Notes under the pieces: model-generated | Databases searched by the model: none | What the model was told of the DNA's origin: nothing | What the model saw: the letters and a program-made list of their open reading frames with translations, nothing else | Part shown: positions 14,830 to 22,068 of the stretch, in pieces | Layout of the letters: each line of letters begins with the position of its first letter | Numbering within the stretch: the first letter of the stretch is position 1 | Program-made: the position numbers and the translations under genes | Source of the DNA: a virus | Virus record (IMG/VR): IMGVR_UViG_3300030616_000017 | Location: 83,159 to 147,158 of that record | Length of the DNA: 64,000 nucleotides | Strand: one strand, 5' to 3'

Positions 14830-14904
14830 CCCTCCATACCCAAGTTGGTTTAAGGGAACGGATTGCAAACCCGTTATTCGCAAGTTCGAATCTTGCTGGG
14901 GGGT
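14830..14904 (+). tRNA. tRNA-Cys(GCA)
   Basis: Acceptor CCCTCCA/TGGGGGG with discriminator T, D-arm CCAAGTTGG...AAGG, anticodon loop TTGCAAA in ACGGA/CCCGT (one A-C mismatch next to the loop), T-loop TTCGAAT. Confidence 0.9.
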
Positions 14905-14923
14905 TTAGAAAAAGGAGAAATAA

Positions 14924-15637
14924 ATGAGTGTATTTGTATGTGGTGATACGCATCATGATTATGACATAGAGAAATTAAGTATAGAAAGATGGCCCGAACA
15001 AGAACAACTTACACTTGATGACTTTCTTATTCAGCTTGGCGATTTTGGTGTGCCTTGGAGCAATGATAGAGAAAACCCCTCTGATTTGAGAATGTTTCAA
15101 TGGTGGGCAAGTAGACCTTGGACTACTTTAGTTATCCCAGGAAACCATGAGAATTATGATCGTCTTGCTTTATATCCGGAAATAGAGATGTTTGGAGGCC
15201 CAGTGCAAAGAATGGCCAATAATGTTTATATTCTTCAAAGAGGGTATGTATATGAAGTAGATGGTAAAAAAATATTTGCAATGAGCGGAGGGTTTTCAAT
15301 CGATAAGGATTGGAGAACAGAGTTTGTTAGTTGGTGGAGTCAAGAAATGCCAACATATCAGGAAATTCTTGATGCAAGAAAAAGATTAGAAGAAGCAGGT
15401 TGTGATGTTGATTATGTTCTTACTCACACCTGCTCTAATATTACATTTGAAAAACTTTTTCTTCAGATTGATCTTATGCCTGAAAAAAATAAAAGAAATC
15501 CTCTAAGGCATTTTCTCGATTGGGTAGAAGAAAATGTAAAGTTTAAGGAATGGCATTTTGGTCATTTCCATGACGATGTACAGGTAGATGAAAAGCATTT
15601 TCTTCATTACAATAAACCGCCTGTACGGTTAATATAA
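14924..15637 (+). CDS. Calcineurin-like metallophosphoesterase
   Basis: 237 residues. The metal-binding motifs occur in order: CGDTHHDYD (D-x-H), LGDFG (GD), IPGNHENYD (GNHE), LTHT (H) and FGHFHDD (GHxH). The enzyme would hydrolyse a phosphoester; the substrate cannot be read from sequence. It could be a protein phosphatase, a cyclic nucleotide or RNA phosphodiesterase. It is not a clear Mre11/gp47 despite the SbcC-like gene at 17835. AAAGGAG lies 7 nt before the ATG, directly after tRNA-Cys. Confidence 0.82.
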   Translation: MSVFVCGDTHHDYDIEKLSIERWPEQEQLTLDDFLIQLGDFGVPWSNDRENPSDLRMFQWWASRPWTTLVIPGNHENYDRLALYPEIEMFGGPVQRMANNVYILQRGYVYEVDGKKIFAMSGGFSIDKDWRTEFVSWWSQEMPTYQEILDARKRLEEAGCDVDYVLTHTCSNITFEKLFLQIDLMPEKNKRNPLRHFLDWVEENVKFKEWHFGHFHDDVQVDEKHFLHYNKPPVRLI

Positions 15638-15646
15638 AAAGTATAT

Positions 15647-15720
15647 GCCCCGGTAGACCAATTGGAAGAGTTAGCAGATTTAGAATCTGTACAGTGTGAG
15701 TTCAAATCTCACTCGGGGCA
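15647..15720 (+). tRNA. tRNA with UAG anticodon (Leu CUA), short variable loop
   Basis: Acceptor GCCCCGG/TCGGGGC, discriminator A, anticodon loop TTTAGAA in GCAGA/TCTGT, T-arm GTGAG-TTCAAAT-CTCAC. The anticodon reads the Leu codon CUA, but the variable loop is only 5 nt (class I), whereas bacterial tRNA-Leu is class II. It is therefore an unusual tRNA-Leu or has a different charging identity. Confidence 0.85.
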
Positions 15721-15752
15721 ATATCTGAAAAATAAAGGAGAAAAAAAAATAA

Positions 15753-16352
15753 ATGATTGATCCTCCAAAAAAGGAATATCGAGGAAAACTACCCGATGGA
15801 CAAGTTAAGACTTATTTAGCGTGCTTGCGGCACATAGAAAGTGGAGTATGGTTTTCGAAAATAGGGACGACAAGCGACCAAGATGCAGAAGATCGTTTAA
15901 CGTATTGGGGTCTATACCCTGATAGAAAAGGGTACTTAGAATTTACAGATATAAAAATTATCTGGTCTATAAAATTCACAAAAAGATATTGGGCAGAAGC
16001 TCTGGAGCAACTCTATTTAGGCCTCTCCCCAAAAATTAATATTGCAGCCATAGCTAACGAAGTCGGTAAGTGTAATATAGAACATGATAGATATGGACCT
16101 GGATATCTTAATGGATATAGCGAGTTTAGGTATCTTAGTGAAGAAGAGCTAAAGGATGCACGAGATACAGGGTATGCGATAAAACAACGTATGTTTGGAA
16201 TAAAGGAAGTAGGAGATCAAGAGAGGGAGAAAGTAGTCAGTGGTGAGGAAGCGCAAAGAATAATGAAAGTATTACAAGACTATGATGTTCATTCGATTGA
16301 AGCTTTACACAGCCGTATTAATACGCATTATCCTCGCCGTTGGTATCACTAA
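15753..16352 (+). CDS. Possible GIY-YIG-like (T5orf172-type) protein
   Basis: 199 residues. YLACLRH...WFSKIGTTSD...DRLTYW near the N terminus resembles the 'Y-L ... K-I-G-x-T ... R' pattern of the T5orf172/Mug113 branch of GIY-YIG nucleases, with Glu in WAEALEQLYL as the possible catalytic residue. The C-terminal half is unknown. A homing or DNA-processing role is possible. AAAGGAG lies upstream. It is flanked by tRNA genes on both sides. Confidence 0.4.
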   Translation: MIDPPKKEYRGKLPDGQVKTYLACLRHIESGVWFSKIGTTSDQDAEDRLTYWGLYPDRKGYLEFTDIKIIWSIKFTKRYWAEALEQLYLGLSPKINIAAIANEVGKCNIEHDRYGPGYLNGYSEFRYLSEEELKDARDTGYAIKQRMFGIKEVGDQEREKVVSGEEAQRIMKVLQDYDVHSIEALHSRINTHYPRRWYH

Positions 16353-16357
16353 TATAA
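16348..16357 (+). promoter_or_regulatory. Class B (ACTAATATAA) motif at a tRNA 5' end
   Basis: It overlaps the previous stop. The tRNA's first paired base is A16360, 12 nt after the first A; I used this to set the class B start-site spacing. Confidence 0.6.
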
Positions 16358-16359
16358 AT

Positions 16360-16444
16360 AGCGGGGTAGAGTAGAGGTCAAACTCGGTGGTCTCATAAGC
16401 CACTGCACGAAAGTGCTCGTTGGGTTCAATTCCCACCCCCGTTA
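16360..16444 (+). tRNA. tRNA with CAU anticodon and long variable arm (Met or Ile2 uncertain)
   Basis: Acceptor AGCGGGG/CCCCGTT (one G-U), D-stem GAGT/ACTC, anticodon loop CTCATAA in GTGGT/GCCAC, discriminator A. The variable region contains a stable GCAC-GAAA-GTGC hairpin, making it class II. Met and Ile tRNAs are class I, so the amino acid cannot be assigned safely. T-arm TTGGG-TTCAATT-CCCAC has one outer mismatch. Confidence 0.82.
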
Positions 16445-16461
16445 TACCTTTTTATATCAAT

Positions 16462-16536
16462 GCGCCTGTGGTGTTTAACGGATTAGCATGACAGCCTTCC
16501 AAGCTGACGGTACGGGTTCGAATCCCGTCAGGCGCT
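16462..16536 (+). tRNA. tRNA-Gly(UCC)
   Basis: Acceptor GCGCCTG/CAGGCGC with discriminator T, anticodon loop CTTCCAA in ACAGC/GCTGA (one terminal mismatch), T-arm ACGGG-TTCGAAT-CCCGT. Confidence 0.93.
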
Positions 16537-16546
16537 CTTATAATAA

Positions 16547-16635
16547 GGAGATGATCTTCACGGGGGACTGTAAATCCCTTCTGCGTTAACAATTGTGAAG
16601 TGGCTGCAGGGTTGGGTTCGATTCCCTCATCTCCC
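16547..16635 (+). tRNA. tRNA-Tyr(GUA)-like RNA without a recognisable D-arm
   Basis: Acceptor GGAGATG/CATCTCC and a clean anticodon arm GGGGA-CTGTAAA-TCCCT (GTA at 16570-16572) are present. Between them lie only 9 nt, so there is no D-arm. Instead CTTCAC (16556-16561) can pair with GTGAAG (16595-16600), enclosing the anticodon arm. The T-arm has only GGG/CCC around TTCGATT. It is either a degenerate or a remodelled tRNA-Tyr. Confidence 0.6.
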
Positions 16636-16663
16636 ATTTTTTTTGAAAAAGTTTAATTTTTAC

Positions 16664-16692
16664 TTGAATTTTAGAAAAAACTTCGTTATATT
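16664..16692 (+). promoter_or_regulatory. Class A promoter (TTGAAT-N17-TATATT)
   Basis: -35 at 16664-16669, -10 at 16687-16692. It drives tRNA-Gln, tRNA-Pro and probably the genes at 16927-17725, up to the terminator at 17744. Confidence 0.75.
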
Positions 16693-16747
16693 ATAAATAT
16701 GAATAAGATAATAAGAGGGAGTAAGGAATCGGTTAACTTAAACATTT

Positions 16748-16818
16748 AGGGGTATCGTCTAACGGTAAGACGCAGGGTTTTGGTCCCTGAGATAGGAGTT
16801 CGATTCTTCTTACCCCTA
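16748..16818 (+). tRNA. tRNA-Gln(UUG)
   Basis: Acceptor AGGGGTA/TACCCCT, anticodon loop TTTTGGT in CAGGG/CCCTG, T-arm AGGAG-TTCGATT-CTTCT, discriminator A. Confidence 0.95.
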
Positions 16819-16824
16819 TACTAT

Positions 16825-16898
16825 CTAGATGTGGTGTTTAACGGTAGCACGCCTGGTTTGGGACCAGGATGGTGGAGGTTCAAATCCTTCCATCTAGA
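16825..16898 (+). tRNA. tRNA-Pro(UGG)
   Basis: Acceptor CTAGATG/CATCTAG (C1-G72 as usual for Pro), anticodon loop TTTGGGA in CCTGG/CCAGG, T-arm GGAGG-TTCAAAT-CCTTC. Confidence 0.95.
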
Positions 16899-16926
16899 CT
16901 TTTTAAAAAACTTAAAGGAGCTTAAA

Positions 16927-17328
16927 ATGAAAGAAACTGAAATGACTTTACCAATCGAATCAGTAGCAGCACTGTGGAGAGTTTCCTGTAAGACTCTCAG
17001 AGACCATTATCCTAACTCTTGTTGTGGAGAGCGTTTTGCTTACAACACATACGAGAGAGAGGAGAAAAAGAAAAGAGACGGGTATTTTTGCGAACGAAAA
17101 CATCTCGCTCTTTACTTGCAGGAAATAGGCTACGAAGAACGAGCATCATACTACAAAATTGAGCGCATTTATGATACGCGAGTATGCGGTAAGAAGATGA
17201 TTCACGTTGAAGACGCAAAAGAAGCTGTAGAGCATCTTGCTGGGTTTTTCTACCCCGCTAAGGAAGTGCCGAATGCTGTTACTGAGTTTGTAAAAAGAGA
17301 GAAGGACGGGTATTATGAAGCAACCTGA
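16927..17328 (+). CDS. Hypothetical protein with possible N-terminal HTH
   Basis: 133 residues from the ATG at 16927 (AAAGGAG 7 nt upstream). Residues 8-30 (LPIESVAALWRVSCKTLRDH) could form a helix-turn-helix. The rest has several Cys and is unfamiliar. An upstream in-frame extension would cross the tRNA-Pro gene and is rejected. It overlaps the next gene by 14 nt. Confidence 0.6.
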   Translation: MKETEMTLPIESVAALWRVSCKTLRDHYPNSCCGERFAYNTYEREEKKKRDGYFCERKHLALYLQEIGYEERASYYKIERIYDTRVCGKKMIHVEDAKEAVEHLAGFFYPAKEVPNAVTEFVKREKDGYYEAT

Positions 17329-17725
17329 TGTGCTGGTGATATCAGATAGAAAAGGGGGATTTCTGCAAGTTGATTCTTATGAAACTTTTAAGCAGTCAAT
17401 CCTGATTCAGTATGGGAACGGAGCATGGAAGGAGATGCTATCTGAATGGTATAAATCGCTATTGTTCCACCAGCGTTATGCCCATATTGAAAAAGAGCTA
17501 AAGGAGATGGGAGCAATCGTAGGATCAAAAAACGATCCTTCTTTTGCAGATGCTCTTGACAATTCTGTTATCTTTATTCGTTCACAAGTTGTGAGAGAAT
17601 ACGGAAACGGATATGTAGTTATTCTAGAAAGCGCTATGAATGTGAGATGGGAACAATTACGTACAGCTCTCAACGAAGGAGAGACAGAAAAGGTAAAAGA
17701 GTTTTTTGAAAAGAATCTATTTTGA
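17315..17725 (+). CDS. Hypothetical protein
   Basis: 136 residues with mixed helix and strand, not recognised. It starts within the end of the previous gene and is followed by a terminator 18 nt after its stop, so it closes the tRNA-Gln/Pro unit. Confidence 0.65.
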   Translation: MKQPDVLVISDRKGGFLQVDSYETFKQSILIQYGNGAWKEMLSEWYKSLLFHQRYAHIEKELKEMGAIVGSKNDPSFADALDNSVIFIRSQVVREYGNGYVVILESAMNVRWEQLRTALNEGETEKVKEFFEKNLF

Positions 17726-17743
17726 AGCGTCTAATTAGCCATA

Positions 17744-17768
17744 AGCCCTCAATTGAGGGCTTTTTTTA
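17744..17768 (+). terminator. Rho-independent terminator
   Basis: AGCCCTC and GAGGGCT around an AATT loop, then a T-run. It separates the tRNA-linked unit from the SbcC-like gene. Confidence 0.88.
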
Positions 17769-17797
17769 TTTACTTTTTCTGTTATTTTGTTTATATT
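17769..17797 (+). promoter_or_regulatory. Class A promoter (TTTACT-N17-TATATT)
   Basis: -35 at 17769-17774, -10 at 17792-17797, 38 nt before the SbcC-like ATG and immediately after the terminator. Confidence 0.75.
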
Positions 17798-17834
17798 ATA
17801 AAAGATAATACTTTGTAGCAAAGGAATATATAAT

Positions 17835-19868
17835 ATGCAATTCAAATCTTTATATCTTAAAAATTATGGTATTTTTAAAGAAACCACGTTTAATTTCAAA
17901 GAGGGCTTCAATGTGCTGTCCGGGGAAAATGGACAAGGAAAGTCGCACGTGCTGAGAGCCATCAACTATTTACTTCTTAATAAAACTTTTGGAAAAATAG
18001 AGGAAGACTGCAACTGGGGAGCAGACTCTTTTGATATTAAGTTAGAGTTTGAACACAATGGTCAGACATTTATCGCTCACAATACTTTTGATAGAAAAAA
18101 AGGTGTTTCAAAAGAACTTTGGATTGATAAAGAATATTACTCAGGCAATAAAGATGTTACAGAAGTCCTTTCTCTTTATTTCGAGCCCTCTCTTACTTCA
18201 GCCGCTATGATAGCGCTGCAAGGAGATATGGATGTAGTAACATCGGGTTCAGCTAAAAGACGAGACAACTTGAAAAAAATCTATGATTTAGATTTTACCA
18301 AACAAATTAATTATGTTAAAGAAGAGAAAGAGGTGAAGGACAAAGAGATCCAAGAAATTGATAAAAAGATTTATCACTTGGAGCAAAAAGAGTACAAAAA
18401 AGAGAGGCCTCAAAAGCTTCCTTTTTCCGAAGATGATAAGAGAGGCAAGAAAGAAGAAATAGAGAGAATTCAACAAACCGTTCGTCAACAAGAAACCATC
18501 CTAAATGCTAAACAAGAAAAAGAAAACTTAATTGATACTCTAGGCGAAAAAATTACAAACAAGCAAGCTAAGCTTTCTCAAATGGAAAGGGAAAGAGGGG
18601 AGCTGCAGAGTAAAGCCTCAGAGGATTCAGAGACTCTTATAAATCTTCGCGAAGCTCGAGAAGGAGAACTGCAAAGTACTAAAGAAGATCTTGATAAAAT
18701 TGTTATAGAGCGTGTTAAAGCCTTTGACGACCAGATTTTGGAAAAAGCTTATAAAGAGTATTTAGATACACAAAACGAACTCAAACAAGCAAGAGAGCAC
18801 CTCAGCTTAGTGAAGCAAGGCCAATGCCCCGTTTGTAAGAGAGCTTTCGATAGCGGAGAAGAGAGTACATATACTCAGAAAATAGAAGAGTTGGAGAAGG
18901 AAGAGCAAAAGCGTTTCAAGCATTACACAGAACTTAGCGAGGAAAAGAAAAAGCTAGATAAGCTGAGGGAAGAACAAAAACAAAAACTAAACGAAAAAAC
19001 AAGATTAGAGACCCAACTTTCTCATTTAGGAGAAGTATACCAAAGCAAAATAGAGAATGCTCTCAATGTACAGAAACAACATATTGAACAAAAAGTTTCT
19101 TTACACAAGGCTATAAAAGAGTCTCTTAAAGAATTGGTGGATTTAGAAAAACAGAAAAAAGAAGCGAAAGATTCTCTTGAGGCGCTAGAAAAAGAAATAA
19201 AAGATTTCGATATTGATTTTCTCACTTCTATGAAGAAAGAGCTTGAAGAAGAAATAGCAGAATACGATAGAGTGGTCTCCACCAACGAAATAATTGTAAA
19301 GAATAACCAAAAGGTAGAGGAAGAAAAACAAGAAGATGCGAAAGAGATGGGGCAACTAAAGAAACAAAGGGAAAGTGCTGTAAGGCAAAGTTCTATTTGT
19401 ACAACAGAAATAGACATTCTTAAAAAGACCTTTCCTAATTTTGTCATCTCCACTCTTGTACATTCGATTGAAAGTGGAATGAATGAGTTGTTAGATAAGG
19501 CGTATGCAGGAAGATACCACTGCAGTATTAAAGAATCGAGAAGTGGCCTAGACGTTGTGTATGCTGACAAAGAGGTAGATATTAAGCTCTCCTCTGGCGC
19601 TGAGCAGAATCTTTTTAATCTTGGATTTAAAAACGCTTTTACTAAAATAGCAGGGTTAAAACTTCTTGTGCTGGATGAAGCTCTTAACTTTGCTAATGAC
19701 ACTATTGCTAAAAACGTATTTCATGCTATCAAAGATATGATAGATGAAGGAACAATCGAGCAAGTGCTTCTTATTACTCATAAAGATGAGGTTAAAGATA
19801 TGCTTGCAAGTGATTATAGTTCTCGTACCTTTACAATCAAGGAGGGCGAAATTGAACGAACAGAATAA
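17835..19868 (+). CDS. SbcC/Rad50/gp46-like recombination ATPase
   Basis: 677 residues. Walker A GENGQGKSH near residue 35, then two long coiled coils flanking a zinc hook QCPVCKRAF (about residue 335), then LSSGAEQNLF (ABC signature region), Walker B LLVLDEAL and a THKDE switch His. This is the SMC-like architecture of Rad50/T4 gp46, which works with an Mre11-type nuclease to resect double-strand ends. No clear Mre11 partner is in the window. The NYGIFKETTFNF start is typical for the family. Confidence 0.88.
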   Translation: MQFKSLYLKNYGIFKETTFNFKEGFNVLSGENGQGKSHVLRAINYLLLNKTFGKIEEDCNWGADSFDIKLEFEHNGQTFIAHNTFDRKKGVSKELWIDKEYYSGNKDVTEVLSLYFEPSLTSAAMIALQGDMDVVTSGSAKRRDNLKKIYDLDFTKQINYVKEEKEVKDKEIQEIDKKIYHLEQKEYKKERPQKLPFSEDDKRGKKEEIERIQQTVRQQETILNAKQEKENLIDTLGEKITNKQAKLSQMERERGELQSKASEDSETLINLREAREGELQSTKEDLDKIVIERVKAFDDQILEKAYKEYLDTQNELKQAREHLSLVKQGQCPVCKRAFDSGEESTYTQKIEELEKEEQKRFKHYTELSEEKKKLDKLREEQKQKLNEKTRLETQLSHLGEVYQSKIENALNVQKQHIEQKVSLHKAIKESLKELVDLEKQKKEAKDSLEALEKEIKDFDIDFLTSMKKELEEEIAEYDRVVSTNEIIVKNNQKVEEEKQEDAKEMGQLKKQRESAVRQSSICTTEIDILKKTFPNFVISTLVHSIESGMNELLDKAYAGRYHCSIKESRSGLDVVYADKEVDIKLSSGAEQNLFNLGFKNAFTKIAGLKLLVLDEALNFANDTIAKNVFHAIKDMIDEGTIEQVLLITHKDEVKDMLASDYSSRTFTIKEGEIERTE

Positions 19869-20034
19869 TCCTTTTGTAGAAGAAAATAATATCATTCCTA
19901 TGCCTTATGTATATAAGGATAAAGTAGCTATGCTAGCTGCTACTATAAATCATAATCTAACTGTGCCTGAAATTCATAGGCTATACAAAATGTTAGAGAA
20001 AACTTTAGTGGAGGAGTATGGACAAATACCATGA
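19852..20034 (+). CDS. Small hypothetical protein, TTG start
   Basis: 60 residues beginning at TTG 19852 with AAGGAGG 7 nt upstream inside the SbcC-like gene; a longer frame with an ATG at 19744 has no SD. The helical C-terminal part (VPEIHRLYKMLEKTLVEEY) is acidic. Not recognised. The stop overlaps the next ATG (ATGA). Confidence 0.6.
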   Translation: MNEQNNPFVEENNIIPMPYVYKDKVAMLAATINHNLTVPEIHRLYKMLEKTLVEEYGQIP

Positions 20035-20291
20035 GTGAAAAGAAGCCCGAACTAGTTCCTGTCAATACACGCTATCTATGCGACATTATCGAAGATCTAA
20101 GAAAGACGTATGAAACACGCAATTTCTCCTATCTTCCTGGTATTATTGAAGAGCTTCAATACCGAGCAAATAGAATGGAAAATTATATTGAAATAGGACG
20201 AGAATTGACGCGTATGGAAGATAGAAGAAGAACACTAAAAGAAGAAGTAAAAAAGTTGGAAAAAGAATTGGGAAAGAAAAATAGGTGGTAG
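20031..20291 (+). CDS. Small coiled-coil protein
   Basis: 86 residues. The C-terminal half is a predicted coiled coil (LTRMEDRRRTLKEEVKKLEK) and the N-terminal half is helical. Translationally coupled to the previous gene by ATGA overlap. Function unknown. Confidence 0.65.
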   Translation: MSEKKPELVPVNTRYLCDIIEDLRKTYETRNFSYLPGIIEELQYRANRMENYIEIGRELTRMEDRRRTLKEEVKKLEKELGKKNRW

Positions 20292-20295
20292 AAGA

Positions 20296-20814
20296 ATGAA
20301 AAGATTCTGGAGTTATTTCAAGTATGTAGCAAGACACAAATGGTTTGTAATGCAGGAGTGTTTTAAGCAGGGTCTTTTTTGGAGGGGGCTTGTTCATGAT
20401 ATGAGTAAGTTTCTTCCTTCTGAGTGGAAGCCTTACTCACATTTTTTCTATAATCGAGACGGCAGTAAGAGGCAAGTTAGAGGTACAACAGGTTATTATA
20501 AGCCCACTGATACAGGAGATGAAGCTTTTGATTTTGCATGGCTATTACATCAGAAAAGAAATAAGCATCATTGGCAATGGTGGATTCTTCCTGAAGATGA
20601 AGGTAAGGTAAAAATACTTCCTATGCCTGTACAGTATTGGTTGGAAATGATTTGTGATTGGGTAGGAGCGGGAAAAGCTCAAGGGTTTGTATCTCCGAAG
20701 GATGACCCCTATTTAGAGACTAGAAAATGGTATGGGGTAAATAAAAACAAAATGCAACTACACCCTAGTACTCGCACCGCTGTGGAGAAGTATATAAGGT
20801 ATACAGGAGATTAA
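20296..20814 (+). CDS. DUF5662-like protein
   Basis: 172 residues. HKWFVMQECF, RGLVHDMSKFLPSEW, and NKHHWQWW form the His/Asp pattern of the phage and Firmicutes DUF5662 family, which has an HD-like metal site. Function is unknown; hydrolase activity is inferred only from the His/Asp residues. It lies directly before the dNMP kinase. Confidence 0.7.
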   Translation: MKRFWSYFKYVARHKWFVMQECFKQGLFWRGLVHDMSKFLPSEWKPYSHFFYNRDGSKRQVRGTTGYYKPTDTGDEAFDFAWLLHQKRNKHHWQWWILPEDEGKVKILPMPVQYWLEMICDWVGAGKAQGFVSPKDDPYLETRKWYGVNKNKMQLHPSTRTAVEKYIRYTGD

Positions 20815-20816
20815 AA

Positions 20817-21404
20817 ATGATTATTGCAATTACTGGTTATAAACAAAGCGGAAAAGATACAATAGCTTCTCACATTGTTAAGAAGTATGGCTACACTCGT
20901 TCTGCTTTTGCAGACCCTATCCGAGAAGCTTGCAAGATATTTTTTGGATGGGACGACTCTCACTTTTTTGGTGAGTTAAAAGAGGTGGTCGATGTAAGAT
21001 GGGGGTTTAGCCCCAGACAGTTCATGCAATGGCTCGGCACGGAAGCTGTACAATTTCATCTTGGTGATGCTTTCCCTTCTTTTAAAGATCTTGTGGGAAG
21101 GAAGTTTTGGGTAAACCGCCTTATTCAACATTGCAAGCAAAATCAGTTAGAAAACGTAGTAGTGCCTGACTGGAGATTCTATCACGAACAAACAGCTCTT
21201 ATTGAAGCTTTTTCCTTTAACCAGCTTATCTTTCTCAGGGTTGAACGCCCTTCTGTTACTCCTAATGATCCCCACCCTTCTGAACAGGATATTCCTTATA
21301 TGCTTGTTCACTCTACCATTGTAAACGCTGGATCTATAAAGGAGTTGTATGAAAAAGTAGATATGGTTTTAGATGCTGGGTGGAAGTTTCTAAAAGATTA
21401 TTAA
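20817..21404 (+). CDS. Deoxynucleoside monophosphate kinase
   Basis: 195 residues. P-loop TGYKQSGKDT at the N terminus, DPIREA, FMQWLGTEAVQFHLGD and WVNRL, then PDWRFYHE match T4 gp1-type dNMP kinases. It would phosphorylate dNMPs to dNDPs, feeding DNA synthesis together with NrdJ and MazG. It starts 2 nt after the previous stop. Confidence 0.82.
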   Translation: MIIAITGYKQSGKDTIASHIVKKYGYTRSAFADPIREACKIFFGWDDSHFFGELKEVVDVRWGFSPRQFMQWLGTEAVQFHLGDAFPSFKDLVGRKFWVNRLIQHCKQNQLENVVVPDWRFYHEQTALIEAFSFNQLIFLRVERPSVTPNDPHPSEQDIPYMLVHSTIVNAGSIKELYEKVDMVLDAGWKFLKDY

Positions 21405-21427
21405 TTTGAAACTTTTTCAAAAAAACA

Positions 21428-21456
21428 TTGAAATTCTCTGGTTTTTATGTTATATT
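21428..21456 (+). promoter_or_regulatory. Class A promoter (TTGAAA-N17-TATATT)
   Basis: -35 at 21428-21433, -10 at 21451-21456, 33 nt before the STAS gene. Confidence 0.78.
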
Positions 21457-21488
21457 ATAAGTGTAACTAAAACAGAAGGAGGCCTAAA

Positions 21489-22007
21489 ATGACAGATGAT
21501 AAGATGAAAATGGAAGGAGATGGCTTAACAGGCTTTGTCGGTAAGAATAAGAATATCGTACAGGTGAATCTGTACGGCGGGGTAGATACTTATAACTGCG
21601 GTCGAATGAGAGATCTTGTCGCGGACGTTATGGTGAAGTTTGAAGACGACGAATATGAACATCTAGTTTTAAATCTGGAGGGTGTTCACTACATATCTTC
21701 TATGGGCTTCGGAGTTCTGACTGAGATTTGGAAGATGGCCAGCAACCAAGGAAAGAAACTTTCAATCTATCGGGTACAGCCAAAAGTAGCAGAAGTTGTA
21801 TCTCTGCTTGGCTTGACCCGATACTTTAACTTCATTGAAAGCTTTAGAGAGTTGGAAGAACCCAAACCTCATGTTTTCCCTAAAGTAGTGAGTTGCCCAA
21901 AGTGCGGCAAAAAGTATCGTGTCAAAAAGGATGGGAAATATCGTTGCAGCAACTGTAAGTGTCTTTTTCAGGTATTCCCGCAGGGTAATGCTCAATTAGC
22001 CCGATAA
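21489..22007 (+). CDS. STAS-domain (anti-anti-sigma-like) protein with zinc ribbon
   Basis: 172 residues. Residues 20-120 form a STAS domain: VNLYGGVDTYNC, then LVLNLEGVHYISSMGFGVL with the phosphorylatable Ser position of SpoIIAA/RsbV, then LLGLTRYF. Residues 137-166 are a zinc ribbon with CPKCGKKYRV and CSNCKCLFQV (MJ0042-like). STAS antagonists release sigma factors by binding anti-sigma kinases. It has its own class A promoter and AGGAGG SD. In a phage it may rewire host sigma control; it could also be a general partner-binding scaffold. Confidence 0.8.
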   Translation: MTDDKMKMEGDGLTGFVGKNKNIVQVNLYGGVDTYNCGRMRDLVADVMVKFEDDEYEHLVLNLEGVHYISSMGFGVLTEIWKMASNQGKKLSIYRVQPKVAEVVSLLGLTRYFNFIESFRELEEPKPHVFPKVVSCPKCGKKYRVKKDGKYRCSNCKCLFQVFPQGNAQLAR

Positions 22008-22012
22008 AAAGT

Positions 22013-22022
22013 ACTAATATTT
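22013..22022 (+). promoter_or_regulatory. Class B (ACTAATATT) promoter-like motif
   Basis: It lies 5 nt after the STAS stop. The predicted start near 22025 leads straight into the hairpin at 22027. Confidence 0.5.
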
Positions 22023-22026
22023 ATAT

Positions 22027-22046
22027 GGGGAGCTTTATTGCTCCCC
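22027..22046 (+). promoter_or_regulatory. Leader hairpin of the M23 peptidase gene
   Basis: GGGGAGC and GCTCCCC around TTTATT. No T-run follows, so it would stabilise or regulate the mRNA 5' end rather than terminate. The SD GGAGG lies 14 nt further on. Confidence 0.5.
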
Positions 22047-22068
22047 CACATTATATGGAGGTCTATAA

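Noticed and set aside
13952-14956. Antisense and sense frames over tRNA genes (for example 13952-14146 minus, 14681-14956 minus, 14670-14927 plus)
   Set aside because: They are translations of tRNA and structured-RNA sequence without SD sites or family resemblance.
15647-15720. Stop-codon suppressor tRNA
   Set aside because: The anticodon is UAG, which reads CUA (Leu); reading the stop UAG needs CUA. Genes here use normal stops.
19022-19702. Long minus-strand frame opposite the SbcC-like coiled coil
   Set aside because: Ser/Phe-rich shadow of Glu/Lys-rich coiled-coil codons; no SD or promoter.
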